From: Pseudobdellovibrionaceae bacterium
GTDB taxonomy: Bacteria; Bdellovibrionota; Bdellovibrionia; Bdellovibrionales; Bdellovibrionaceae
Assembly: GCA_947374445.1 (NCBI GenBank)
Contig: CANCBY010000063.1
Coordinates: 1-11,637 of the forward strand
Length of the DNA: 11,637 nucleotides
Direction of reading: 5' to 3'
Numbering within the stretch: position 1 is the stretch's first letter; each line of letters opens with the position of its first letter. Below the pieces are notes generated by a model. That model was not told the origin of the DNA and made no database searches. It was given only the letters and a program-made list of their open reading frames with translations. Below are positions 1-6,774 of the stretch, piece by piece. A program made the position numbers and the translations under genes.

Positions 1-843
1 ACGATTACGTTATTTCTTCTGACCAGTGCCTGCGCCCATGCTCAAACTCAGCATTTGATCGATGGCCGAACCGGAGAGATGTCTTCATTAGAGCGAACCG
101 TGGCGCGTTTGCAGCCCGGGGGAGTGCTGGTTCTTGGAGAGCAGCATGCTTTTGCTTATCACCAAGCCCAGCAGTTGCAAATACTTAAAAAAGCTCAAGA
201 AAGTGGCCTTTTGGTGTCTGTCGGCATGGAATTTTTTAGCTATCCTGATCAAACGGCCGTCAATCGTTGGAGACAAGGCAGCATGTCTGAAGCCGATTTT
301 TTAAAGGCCGTCGGATGGGGCGGATTTTCGTTTGATTTTTATCGCCCACAAGTTCAGGTGCCAAGGTTGGGCCGAGAGATGGTCATTGCCTTGAATTCAC
401 CTCGCTCATTGACCGGAAAAGTAGCAAAGAATGGCTTGGACTCTCTGACAGCTTCAGAAAAGGCTCTTTTGCCGCCGCTGTTTCAGACAGGCAATGCCCG
501 TTATTTTGAGAGATTTAAAGAGTCTATTGGTCATTTGCCTGATCCTTCAGCGGCACAAAATTACTTTGTCGCGCAGAGTATTTGGGATGACACAATGGCT
601 TGGCAGGCCGCAGAGTTTTTACGCCAGCATCCTGAGCAGTCTTTGGTGATCATTGTGGGTGAGTTTCATGTTCAATATGGCGGTGGACTGCCAGACAGGC
701 TGCGGGCTCGAGGGATTAAGAACTTAACCACGGTTTCGTTGCTCAATGTTGATGGGATGTCTAACACGGAAGAGGGAGTAGCCACTCAACCCAGCGAATT
801 GGATGGACCTCGAGCTGACTTTTTGTGGGTGACAAGACCTTAA
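1..843 (+). CDS. Exported ChaN-like (haem-binding/DUF399 family) protein, 5' partial
   Basis: The reading frame is open from base 1 to the TAA at 841-843, so the start lies before the window. The first visible residues (TITLFLLTSACAHAQ) look like the end of a signal peptide: a hydrophobic core and an AHA signal-peptidase-I-like site, with a cysteine that could alternatively be a poor lipobox. The domain fits the ChaN-like family (PF04187): an early VLVLGEQHA motif, FYRPQ and IALNSPRSL in the middle, and a late VGEFHVQYGGGLPDRL motif. Family members are periplasmic or outer-membrane-associated and have been linked to iron/haem uptake; the role here is unproven. A TTG at 55 could start a 262-aa protein, but that would discard the export signal. 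No iron-uptake gene is visible next to it. Confidence 0.85.
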   Translation, partial: TITLFLLTSACAHAQTQHLIDGRTGEMSSLERTVARLQPGGVLVLGEQHAFAYHQAQQLQILKKAQESGLLVSVGMEFFSYPDQTAVNRWRQGSMSEADFLKAVGWGGFSFDFYRPQVQVPRLGREMVIALNSPRSLTGKVAKNGLDSLTASEKALLPPLFQTGNARYFERFKESIGHLPDPSAAQNYFVAQSIWDDTMAWQAAEFLRQHPEQSLVIIVGEFHVQYGGGLPDRLRARGIKNLTTVSLLNVDGMSNTEEGVATQPSELDGPRADFLWVTRP

Positions 844-926
844 TTTAGCACTTTGGTCTGGGCTTGGGCAGGAGCCGAAGTAGTATTTGACCACGAATTT
901 GATTAAGTTTGGTCGAGCTCGTGTGA

Positions 927-947
927 AAGCGCTTGGCAAACGCGCTT
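927..947 (+). terminator. Hairpin between the ChaN-like gene and the CheY-like gene
   Basis: AAGCGC (927-932) and GCGCTT (942-947) form a perfect 6-bp stem around a 9-nt loop. A modest T-run (GGTGTTTT) follows. It may be a weak terminator for the upstream gene or a leader hairpin of the CheY-like gene, which starts 19 bases downstream. The same stretch holds a direct repeat GCGCTTGG (929-936 and 942-949). The rest of the 123-bp gap (844-966) shows no promoter I would defend. Confidence 0.3.
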
Positions 948-966
948 GGTGTTTTAAAGTTGAGAT

Positions 967-1374
967 ATGTTTCCACCGAGCACAAAAATTTTAGTTGTAG
1001 ATGACATGCCGACTATTCGAGATTTGGTTAAAAATCAGCTGAAGGCCATGGGCTATAAATTTATTTTTGAAGCAGCGGATGGCGAACAGGCTCTTCATCT
1101 TTTGGTGCAAAACAATGTCCCTGGTAAAAAAATTGAGTTGGTAATTTCAGATTGGAATATGCCACGAATGTCAGGGCTTGAATTTTTGAAGCAGGTGAGA
1201 ACTCATCCTGACTGGGTCGAGCTGCCATTTGTTTTGCTCACATCTGAGAGTGAGAGAGATCAAGTGACAGAGGCCATTTTGGCTGGAGTCAGTCAGTATA
1301 TGGTTAAACCTTTTGCTGCTAAAGCCTTTGAGGAAAAGCTCAAGGGTGTTTGGGCCAAGCACAATAAAGTTTAA
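967..1374 (+). CDS. Stand-alone CheY-like response regulator
   Basis: A 135-aa single receiver domain with no output domain, the usual size for CheY. All catalytic positions are present: acidic pair D12/D13, phospho-acceptor D62 in the CheY-typical SDWNMPRMSG motif, switch residues T92 and Y111, and K114 in VKPF. It should accept a phosphate from a histidine kinase or Hpt domain and act by binding a partner protein in the cytoplasm. The ATG at 967 is favoured because the receiver fold begins at once (TKILVVDD); the ribosome-binding site is weak (TTGAGAT). It ends 12 bases from the convergent CheA-like kinase gene, whose Hpt domain is an obvious candidate phosphodonor. Whether it is a flagellar-switch CheY or belongs to another pathway cannot be told. 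Confidence 0.93.
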   Translation: MFPPSTKILVVDDMPTIRDLVKNQLKAMGYKFIFEAADGEQALHLLVQNNVPGKKIELVISDWNMPRMSGLEFLKQVRTHPDWVELPFVLLTSESERDQVTEAILAGVSQYMVKPFAAKAFEEKLKGVWAKHNKV

Positions 1375-1386
1375 AATAGTAAATTT

Positions 1387-3297
1387 TTACGCAGCGGCCT
1401 TGATGTTGGGTTGCCCGGCTTTTTGCCAAGGAACTAAAACAAAGAGTATGGTCCCATGTCCCAAGCGGGATTTGATCCAGCTGCGACCACCCATTTTTTT
1501 TGCTGCGAATTGAATCGCGTCCATTCCGACTCCTCGTCCTGAGGTCTCAGTGACAACTTCTTTGGTTGAAAACTGAGAGTCAAAAATATGCTGGATAACT
1601 TGTGAGTCATTTTCTTTTGAAAGATCATGGTTTTTCTCAGCAAATTTTTTACGAATAATTTGCGGGTCAACGCCTCGGCCGTCGTCTTTTATTTGTATTA
1701 GCAGGCACTCTTGTCCCAATGCCTGAGTTTTTTGGAACTCAACAGAGATTTGGCCTTCGGGCGCTTTACCCAAAGTTTCGCGGTCTATCGGAAGTTCGAT
1801 CCCATGATCTACGACATTTCTAAAGAAATGAATAAAAGTTGAAAACAAATTTTCATAGGGATCAGGAATAATCGCCAGCGAGCCATTCTTAAAAGACAGC
1901 GGTGCAATCTGCTTGCCTTCGTTGATTGCCACACTTTGCAAGACTTCATTGTAGTGAGAAAAGTGGCGTTCAATGGGTTCAGAGAGAAATGATTGCGAGA
2001 ATGCCTCAGATAGATGCGGGGCTTTGCTGTCGAGATTTTTTCTAAAATCAATAAAGCGACTGAGCGGTGCTTCGATCCATCGTTCGCTGGATTGAGCTGC
2101 AGCTCCTAAAATTGTTTGGTTTTCTTCTTTGAAGCTTTCAAAATTCACTTCGATGTTTTGGCTCAACGAAATTAATTTTTCGATGCCAGGCCCCGTCACT
2201 CCATCCCACTTAAATTGAGACAGGCATGTTTCGGCTTCATGGCAGACGTCGACCATTGATTTGATCGAGAACGATGAGGCGCCACCTTTGAGAGTATGGA
2301 GATAGCGGAATGTGCTTTCTTGATCTAAGGCTTCTTTTTTTACAAGCTCGGACTTGAGCCCTTTTAAGATCTCGCTCGATTCTCGTAAGAAGCCTGCCAC
2401 CTGCCTTTTGTTTTTGACGAGATTGACGATCATTTTGGCGTGGGCTCTTTCAAGCTCGGCTTCTTTTCTTGCTTGTACAAGATTGGTCGTGTCGGTTGCG
2501 ACAACAACGATCCCCTCGGTGGGGCCATCATTGGCTTTCAGGGGATAGTATTCTAGCTGAATGTGGCTTCCTGCTGAGTGTTCAAAAGTCTGTGGGCCCA
2601 GGGGGCTCAGGTCTTCAAAGGGGAGCATTTCTGCAAAGACAGTTGTGAGCCATTTTTTAAAGCCAGGGACTTGCTTTTCAGAGAGGCGCAGAACATCCCA
2701 GACATATTGCCCTGGTGGTTTGGTTTCGACCGTGGTCTCACAAGCTTTGGAGTAGATTTCAAGGCAAAGGCCTTCTCGGTTAAAGATAAAAAATCCTTGG
2801 CCAAGGCTGTCGAGCAGGGCGGCCATCGTTTGATTTAGTTTTTTGATTTCGGCCGTGCGTTCGTCGACCATTTTTTCGAGATTTTTTGAGTAATGCTGAA
2901 CTTGTTCTAGCTCGGCTCGATATTTTTTTTGCAAAGTTTCTTCAAGCGTGACATCTCGAAAAAATATAAGCCATGCAATTTTATCAGACTCGTAGAGGCC
3001 GATGGGCTGACAGGTCAATTGCGCTCGGCCTGGCTTTTCAGAAGCAGCTGCTTTGAAGACAACCTCTTGATATGGTGAGGCTTCGTCAATCGATTTTAAT
3101 GCGGCCAAGAATGCAGGGGACTCATGAAATAAAATAATTTCATCAAATACCTGTCCACGCGAAATTTTCCGCGCTGACATTTCACAGATCAGTGCTGCTG
3201 GTTCATTGCAGTAGAGAACCTTTTTATTTTCATCAACGATAAAAACAGGCTCTAAAAGTGTATCAAATATCTTGAAGCTTTTTTTGTCTTCGATCAT
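1387..3297 (-). CDS. CheA-like histidine kinase: PAS-PAS-Hpt-HATPase, no CheW domain
   Basis: A 636-aa soluble kinase with no membrane segment. In order: PAS domain (about 8-115), a coiled coil (about 118-165, ending in KMVDERTAEIKKLNQT), a second PAS (about 166-280), an Hpt domain (about 295-395) with H334 in YLHTLKGG, a linker, and a GHKL ATPase domain (about 480-630). The N-box FFRNVVDHGIE (N494, D497, H498) is of CheA type; the G1 box is DDGRG (538-542) and the G2 box GRGVGMD (587-593). There is no DHp (HisKA) H-box, no CheW-like P5 domain and no receiver. It therefore most likely phosphorylates its own Hpt histidine from the ATPase domain, as CheA does, but is controlled by cytoplasmic PAS sensing rather than by coupling to chemoreceptors. 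The likely target is the convergent CheY-like protein and/or the REC-PATAN protein. It is divergent from the phosphatase operon. Start ATG at 3295-3297 has no clear Shine-Dalgarno sequence. Confidence 0.92.
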   Translation of the reverse strand: MIEDKKSFKIFDTLLEPVFIVDENKKVLYCNEPAALICEMSARKISRGQVFDEIILFHESPAFLAALKSIDEASPYQEVVFKAAASEKPGRAQLTCQPIGLYESDKIAWLIFFRDVTLEETLQKKYRAELEQVQHYSKNLEKMVDERTAEIKKLNQTMAALLDSLGQGFFIFNREGLCLEIYSKACETTVETKPPGQYVWDVLRLSEKQVPGFKKWLTTVFAEMLPFEDLSPLGPQTFEHSAGSHIQLEYYPLKANDGPTEGIVVVATDTTNLVQARKEAELERAHAKMIVNLVKNKRQVAGFLRESSEILKGLKSELVKKEALDQESTFRYLHTLKGGASSFSIKSMVDVCHEAETCLSQFKWDGVTGPGIEKLISLSQNIEVNFESFKEENQTILGAAAQSSERWIEAPLSRFIDFRKNLDSKAPHLSEAFSQSFLSEPIERHFSHYNEVLQSVAINEGKQIAPLSFKNGSLAIIPDPYENLFSTFIHFFRNVVDHGIELPIDRETLGKAPEGQISVEFQKTQALGQECLLIQIKDDGRGVDPQIIRKKFAEKNHDLSKENDSQVIQHIFDSQFSTKEVVTETSGRGVGMDAIQFAAKKMGGRSWIKSRLGHGTILFVLVPWQKAGQPNIKAAA

Positions 3298-3484
3298 CGC
3301 AGAATTATTCGGATTTTTGTCTTGCTGGCGACATGGGCCAAGGTCTGGTTTTGGAGATTTTTTAAGAGTTCAGGCTATCGATTCAGGTATTGGCTGCTGG
3401 ACTTTGTTGTGCTGGTCTTCGATCAAAATCTAGTCCTGTTGAGTAATCCTACACAATCGTGATCGCGTCGTTCCATAATGAGGC
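3298..3484. promoter_or_regulatory. Divergent intergenic region between kinase and phosphatase operon
   Basis: These 187 bases lie between two divergent signalling genes and must hold promoters for both unless either is read from a distant site. I found no convincing sigma-70, sigma-54 or FliA pair. A CATAAT at 3474-3479 resembles a -10 box but lies only 5 bases before the plus-strand ATG and has no -35 partner. No open frame worth calling lies here. The shared region suggests, without proving, joint regulation of the two genes. Confidence 0.4.
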
Positions 3485-5317
3485 ATGAGAGTTCAACTGG
3501 GTTTTTCTATCCGAACAAAAATATTGTTGATGCTGACGTTAATTCCTTTGGTAACCTTGTCATTATTTTTAGTCTTGGCTTTAGGAATTTTTGAAAAAGA
3601 CAAAATCGCTTATGTATTTGAAAGTTCCGCAGCGGTTTCAAAGACATTGTCGGCGCAGGTTGGAACAAATCTCAATGCCGCTCTTATGACTGCCAAGCCA
3701 ATGATTCAAGAGTTGGTAGTACTGAAACATTTTGGCTCTGTTGCGAGGAGTATTTTTGACTCTGAGGGACTGATTGATTCGGTGGGAGTTTATCGAATGA
3801 ATAATGGCCAAGCGACTCTGCTTGACCAGATTGAAAAAAAGAATCCCGATGCACAGTCTCTATCGAGTTTGCCTGACCTTGCAAAAATTTTGCAAGAAGC
3901 GGCACTGAGTCCAATTCGATTGATTAAAGTTCCTTTTCAAGATGATCGTGTTTTGATTGTTGAAAAGGTAAAGACTCCCGAAGGAGATTTTTATTTTTTA
4001 ATTTTAGCTTTGCTGAAAGACCAGGCTTTAAGTTTTCGCTCGCCATCAAATGGGCAAAATTATTTGGTGGATCGCAAAGGGCATGTCCTTTTGGGCTACG
4101 ATGGCTCCGAGGGTAAAGATCTTGGCGAGGTGATGGATCTTAATTTTGACTCGCGGTTGAGCGATCAAAAGTTTTCTTCTGGGACAGCCGAGCTTAAGAC
4201 TTCTGTCGGCAAAAGTTGGTTGGTGAGTTTTACAAAAATTAATTTTGGTGATCTCTACGTTTTAAGCTTGGTGCCAAAGACCGAAGCCTTAAAGGCCGGA
4301 CAAGTTTTGCTTAATAAGTCTATTTTGTTTTTTCTTTTGGTTTTGAGCGTGATTACGATCGTGAGTCTTTTTGCTTCGGGAAGCTTAACTCAGTCGTTAA
4401 CAGCATTGTTTCAGGCAACCAAAAAAATTGCTGGCGGGCAGTTCGATATCCGAGTTCAAGTAAAATCGAATGATGAAGTGGGAAGCCTTGCCGATAGCTT
4501 CAATAGAATGGCTGAAGAGGTTTCTCGTTTAATGTTAGAGACTGCTGAAAAAGCCCGTATGGAAGGTGAGCTCAAGACCGCACAGACAGTTCAAGAGACT
4601 TTGTTTCCTCCGCCTTTTGCGTCAATGGATGGCTTTAACATTGCCGGCCACTATGAGCCAGCCAGTGAGTGCGGCGGCGACTGGTGGCATTACTCGAGAA
4701 TTGGAAAAAAGATATATCTGTGGATTGGTGATGCCACAGGGCATGGGGCTCCGGCCGCACTTATTACAAGCGCTGCAAAGTCAGCCGCTACTATTATTGA
4801 AACGTTAGATGTGAGCCCTGCTGGTGCGCTGAGTTTGTTGAATCGGGCTGTGTATGATGTTTCTAAAGGGCGGATTATGATGACCTTCTTTTTAGGCTGT
4901 TTTGATCAAGAGACAAAAAACTTCACGTACGCAAATGCCAGTCACGAGGCTCCATTTTTGATCAAAGAAAAAGATGGCCCACTGAAGAAGAAAGATCTAA
5001 TTGCTTTGAACGAGGTGACCAGCGCTCGTTTGGGGCAAGATCGAGACACTGAGTACGAACAGCACTCTATGACACTAGAGCCGGGCGATAGAATATTTCT
5101 TTACACGGATGGTCTGCCTGATATTCAAAACCCTGAGCTGCGTGGTTGGGGCGAGCGTGAATTTATCAAGGGAATTTTAGCGACCAATCAGGGATTTCCT
5201 CCGATTCAAAAATCAGTTGAAGACCTTGTGAAAATCTTTAGTGATTATCGACAAGGCACTGCTTTGATAGATGACATAACATTTTTTATGACTCAGTTTG
5301 AGAAGGATCGGCCGTGA
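3485..5317 (+). CDS. RsbU-type PP2C phosphatase with periplasmic sensor and HAMP
   Basis: A 610-aa membrane protein. A first transmembrane helix (about 12-34) is followed by a periplasmic region (about 35-277), whose late part (YLVDRKGHVLLGYDG, GKDLGEV) resembles Cache sensor domains. Then come a second helix (about 279-300), a HAMP domain (about 301-353, with NDEVGSLADSFNRMAEEV), and a SpoIIE/PP2C phosphatase domain (about 365-608). Metal-site motifs are intact: D399 in GGDWW, D416 in GDATGHG, D542 in YTDG, and the D596/D597 pair near the C-terminus. Such enzymes remove phosphate from the serine of STAS anti-anti-sigma-type proteins in response to an external signal. The two following genes supply the expected RsbW-like kinase and STAS substrate. 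The start at 3485 leaves a short cytoplasmic tail before the first helix; a GAGG sits too close to this ATG to be an ideal ribosome-binding site. Confidence 0.94.
   Translation: MRVQLGFSIRTKILLMLTLIPLVTLSLFLVLALGIFEKDKIAYVFESSAAVSKTLSAQVGTNLNAALMTAKPMIQELVVLKHFGSVARSIFDSEGLIDSVGVYRMNNGQATLLDQIEKKNPDAQSLSSLPDLAKILQEAALSPIRLIKVPFQDDRVLIVEKVKTPEGDFYFLILALLKDQALSFRSPSNGQNYLVDRKGHVLLGYDGSEGKDLGEVMDLNFDSRLSDQKFSSGTAELKTSVGKSWLVSFTKINFGDLYVLSLVPKTEALKAGQVLLNKSILFFLLVLSVITIVSLFASGSLTQSLTALFQATKKIAGGQFDIRVQVKSNDEVGSLADSFNRMAEEVSRLMLETAEKARMEGELKTAQTVQETLFPPPFASMDGFNIAGHYEPASECGGDWWHYSRIGKKIYLWIGDATGHGAPAALITSAAKSAATIIETLDVSPAGALSLLNRAVYDVSKGRIMMTFFLGCFDQETKNFTYANASHEAPFLIKEKDGPLKKKDLIALNEVTSARLGQDRDTEYEQHSMTLEPGDRIFLYTDGLPDIQNPELRGWGEREFIKGILATNQGFPPIQKSVEDLVKIFSDYRQGTALIDDITFFMTQFEKDRP
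5301..5307 (+). promoter_or_regulatory. Ribosome-binding site deciding the GTG start of the RsbW-like gene
   Basis: AGAAGGA lies 6 bases before the GTG at 5314, inside the last codons of the phosphatase gene. The overlap GTGA (5314-5317) places the GTG start and the upstream TGA stop in the same four bases, the usual sign of translational coupling. Confidence 0.75.
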
Positions 5318-6171
5318 GTGCTCAACCATTAACTTCAAGTTTGTTTGAAGGCCTTGATTGGGCGCAGATTTCTTGCAGTCCTCAAGTTCAATTTTGCGAT
5401 CTTGAGCTGATTCCCCCCGAGGATGTAAAAAACCAAAACCCCAGCAAAAGTATCTTGGTTTGTGACAACCTTTTGCCGGAGCAAGTTGTCAGTACTCTTG
5501 TAGACAATCCTTTTCAAAGCCTTGTTCAGAAAAGGGACTCCTATTTTTTACAAGACCTTAATGCTTCAGGTGATTTTCTTTTAAATCCTGAAAGCTATTT
5601 TGTTGATGGGGGACGTAGAATCGTTAGTAATGTTGAAAACGAAATCGAAATCAAATTTAGTTCGACCATGCAGAAGTCTCAATTGCTTGAGCAGATTGAA
5701 GAATTTATTGGCAAGTTTGGAAGCCAAAACGTTAAAGAATCAGGGAATGCTATTGTCGAAGAACTTTACATGAACGCAATGTTTGATGCTCCTAAAGAAG
5801 CCGCAAGCAAAGGTCAAAAAAATTGTTCATATGAAGATGGGAATTCATCGATAATTCGGCTTTTTAAGTCTGAGGGCCGACTAGTGATGACCTGTGAAGA
5901 TCCATTTGGATCTTTGGACATAAGAAAATTTTTGAAGCGAATGGATGAAGTGTATAAAAAAGGGGCTGGTGACGCGATCAATTTGCGAGGCGAGGGCGGA
6001 GCCGGTCTCGGATGTGTGATTATGTTTGAGCACTGTGAAGCACTGTATTTAGGAGTTATACCGGGTCAGAAGACTTTGGTCAGTTGTGTAATCCCTTTGG
6101 GACTGAGCAACAGACAAAGGGCTCAGGTTAAAAAAAGTCTTCATTTAGTTGAAAAAGTATTAGCAAAATAA
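5314..6171 (+). CDS. RsbW/SpoIIAB-like GHKL ATPase (probable serine kinase) with N-terminal extension
   Basis: 285 aa, about twice the length of RsbW or SpoIIAB. The C-terminal half (about 115-285) is a GHKL ATPase of the anti-sigma kinase type. The N-box is VEELYMNAM, in which E150 matches the catalytic glutamate and N154 the magnesium-binding asparagine of SpoIIAB. The G1 box is EDPFG (D196, G199), and the G2 loop GGAGLG spans about 228-233. These make it a plausible active kinase that phosphorylates the STAS protein encoded just downstream. The usual His after the N-box NA is missing (NAMFDAP). The first ~115 residues are not recognised; SILVCDNLLPEQVVSTL faintly recalls a decayed receiver fold. 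It starts with GTG overlapping the phosphatase stop. No sigma factor lies nearby, so its sequestered partner may be something other than a sigma factor. Confidence 0.83.
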   Translation: MSAQPLTSSLFEGLDWAQISCSPQVQFCDLELIPPEDVKNQNPSKSILVCDNLLPEQVVSTLVDNPFQSLVQKRDSYFLQDLNASGDFLLNPESYFVDGGRRIVSNVENEIEIKFSSTMQKSQLLEQIEEFIGKFGSQNVKESGNAIVEELYMNAMFDAPKEAASKGQKNCSYEDGNSSIIRLFKSEGRLVMTCEDPFGSLDIRKFLKRMDEVYKKGAGDAINLRGEGGAGLGCVIMFEHCEALYLGVIPGQKTLVSCVIPLGLSNRQRAQVKKSLHLVEKVLAK

Positions 6172-6175
6172 GAAC

Positions 6176-6181
6176 GGGGAG
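6176..6181 (+). promoter_or_regulatory. Ribosome-binding site of the STAS gene
   Basis: GGGGAG lies 4 bases before the ATG at 6186, in the 14-base gap after the RsbW-like gene. It supports this start and continuous translation along the operon. Confidence 0.7.
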
Positions 6182-6185
6182 AACT

Positions 6186-6659
6186 ATGGGCAAATTTGAT
6201 ATTAAAATAGACAAGGTGGGCGATCTTTCCAAGATTCAGATCACAGGAGTGATCGATGAGGACGTGGATTTTTCTCAACATAAAATTTCGGGTTCGGGCA
6301 AGCTTGAATTAGATTTGGGTGGAGTGAAAAGCATCAACTCGTGCGGTATTCGTGAGTGGATTAAATGGCTCGGTGATGCTGGTCAAGCGCCAGTGACTTA
6401 TCTTAACTGCCCTAAAATTATTATTGATCAGGTCAACATGGTTAAAGGCTTTTTACCGGCACAAGGTAAAGTGGCTTCATTTTATGTTCCATATTATTCG
6501 GAGTCTTCAGGTACGGAAGAGAATGTTCTTTTTGTTCATGGCAAAGAATTTACCGACAATGGTGTAAACCCACCGGCAGAAGTTAAGGACAAAGAAGGCA
6601 ACGTCATGGAAATGGACGTCGTCGAGGACAAGTATTTTCGTTTTTTAAAGAAGGCTTAA
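6186..6659 (+). CDS. STAS-domain anti-anti-sigma-like protein with C-terminal extension
   Basis: 157 aa, against about 110-120 for RsbV or SpoIIAA. The N-terminal ~95 residues read as a STAS domain: a beta-rich start (KIQITGVIDE), then LELDLGGVKSINSCGIREW. S52 in NSCG occupies the position of the phosphorylated serine in the DSxG motif of SpoIIAA and RsbV. It is the expected substrate of the neighbouring kinase and phosphatase, binding the RsbW-like protein when unphosphorylated. The remaining ~60 residues are outside the standard fold: VPYYSESSG (S105, S108) has the spacing of a zinc knuckle with serines in place of cysteines, and the tail is acidic and ends in KYFRFLKKA. It lies 14 bases after the RsbW-like gene and is surely co-transcribed. 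Confidence 0.87.
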   Translation: MGKFDIKIDKVGDLSKIQITGVIDEDVDFSQHKISGSGKLELDLGGVKSINSCGIREWIKWLGDAGQAPVTYLNCPKIIIDQVNMVKGFLPAQGKVASFYVPYYSESSGTEENVLFVHGKEFTDNGVNPPAEVKDKEGNVMEMDVVEDKYFRFLKKA

Positions 6660-6739
6660 ATTTACTTTGGGCTAGAACTTAGTCGAGGATTTTTCTTTGA
6701 TTCTCGGCTACGTCGGCATTCGACTCGACCATTTTGGCC

Positions 6740-6766
6740 TGGAGTTTGGTGCCGTTAAGCCGATAA
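6740..6766 (+). promoter_or_regulatory. Candidate sigma-28 (FliA) promoter
   Basis: TGGAGTTT (6740-6747), 11 bases, then GCCGATAA (6759-6766). The flagellar sigma-28 consensus of enteric bacteria is TAAAGTTT-N11-GCCGATAA, so the -10 box matches 8 of 8, the -35 box 6 of 8, and the spacing is exact. The two mismatches fall in the important TAAA part. Transcription would begin around 6772-6774, almost on the ATG at 6775, implying a leaderless or very short-leader mRNA; this is the main reason for doubt. The gene may also be read through from the upstream operon. Confidence 0.45.
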
Positions 6767-6770
6767 GAGA
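6764..6770 (+). promoter_or_regulatory. Ribosome-binding site favouring the ATG at 6775
   Basis: TAAGAGA lies 4 bases before the ATG at 6775. The earlier in-frame TTG at 6697 has nothing comparable, and the receiver fold begins immediately after 6775. This site overlaps the candidate -10 box at 6759-6766, so it could only serve a transcript that starts further upstream. Confidence 0.55.
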
Positions 6771-6774
6771 TCTA

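Noticed and set aside
55..60. TTG as the start of the ChaN-like gene
   Set aside because: The frame is open to base 1 and the codons before the TTG encode a signal-peptide-like stretch with an AHA cleavage site. The true start lies outside the window.
914..921. Palindrome CGAGCTCG as an operator
   Set aside because: An isolated 8-base palindrome is expected by chance and has no second copy or promoter beside it.
1387..3297. Ordinary hybrid HisKA sensor kinase
   Set aside because: There is no H-box of DHp type and no receiver. The only phosphorylatable histidine motif is the Hpt YLHTLKGG, and the N-box is of CheA type.
3474..3479. CATAAT as a -10 box for the phosphatase operon
   Set aside because: It is only 5 bases before the ATG and has no -35 box at the correct distance.
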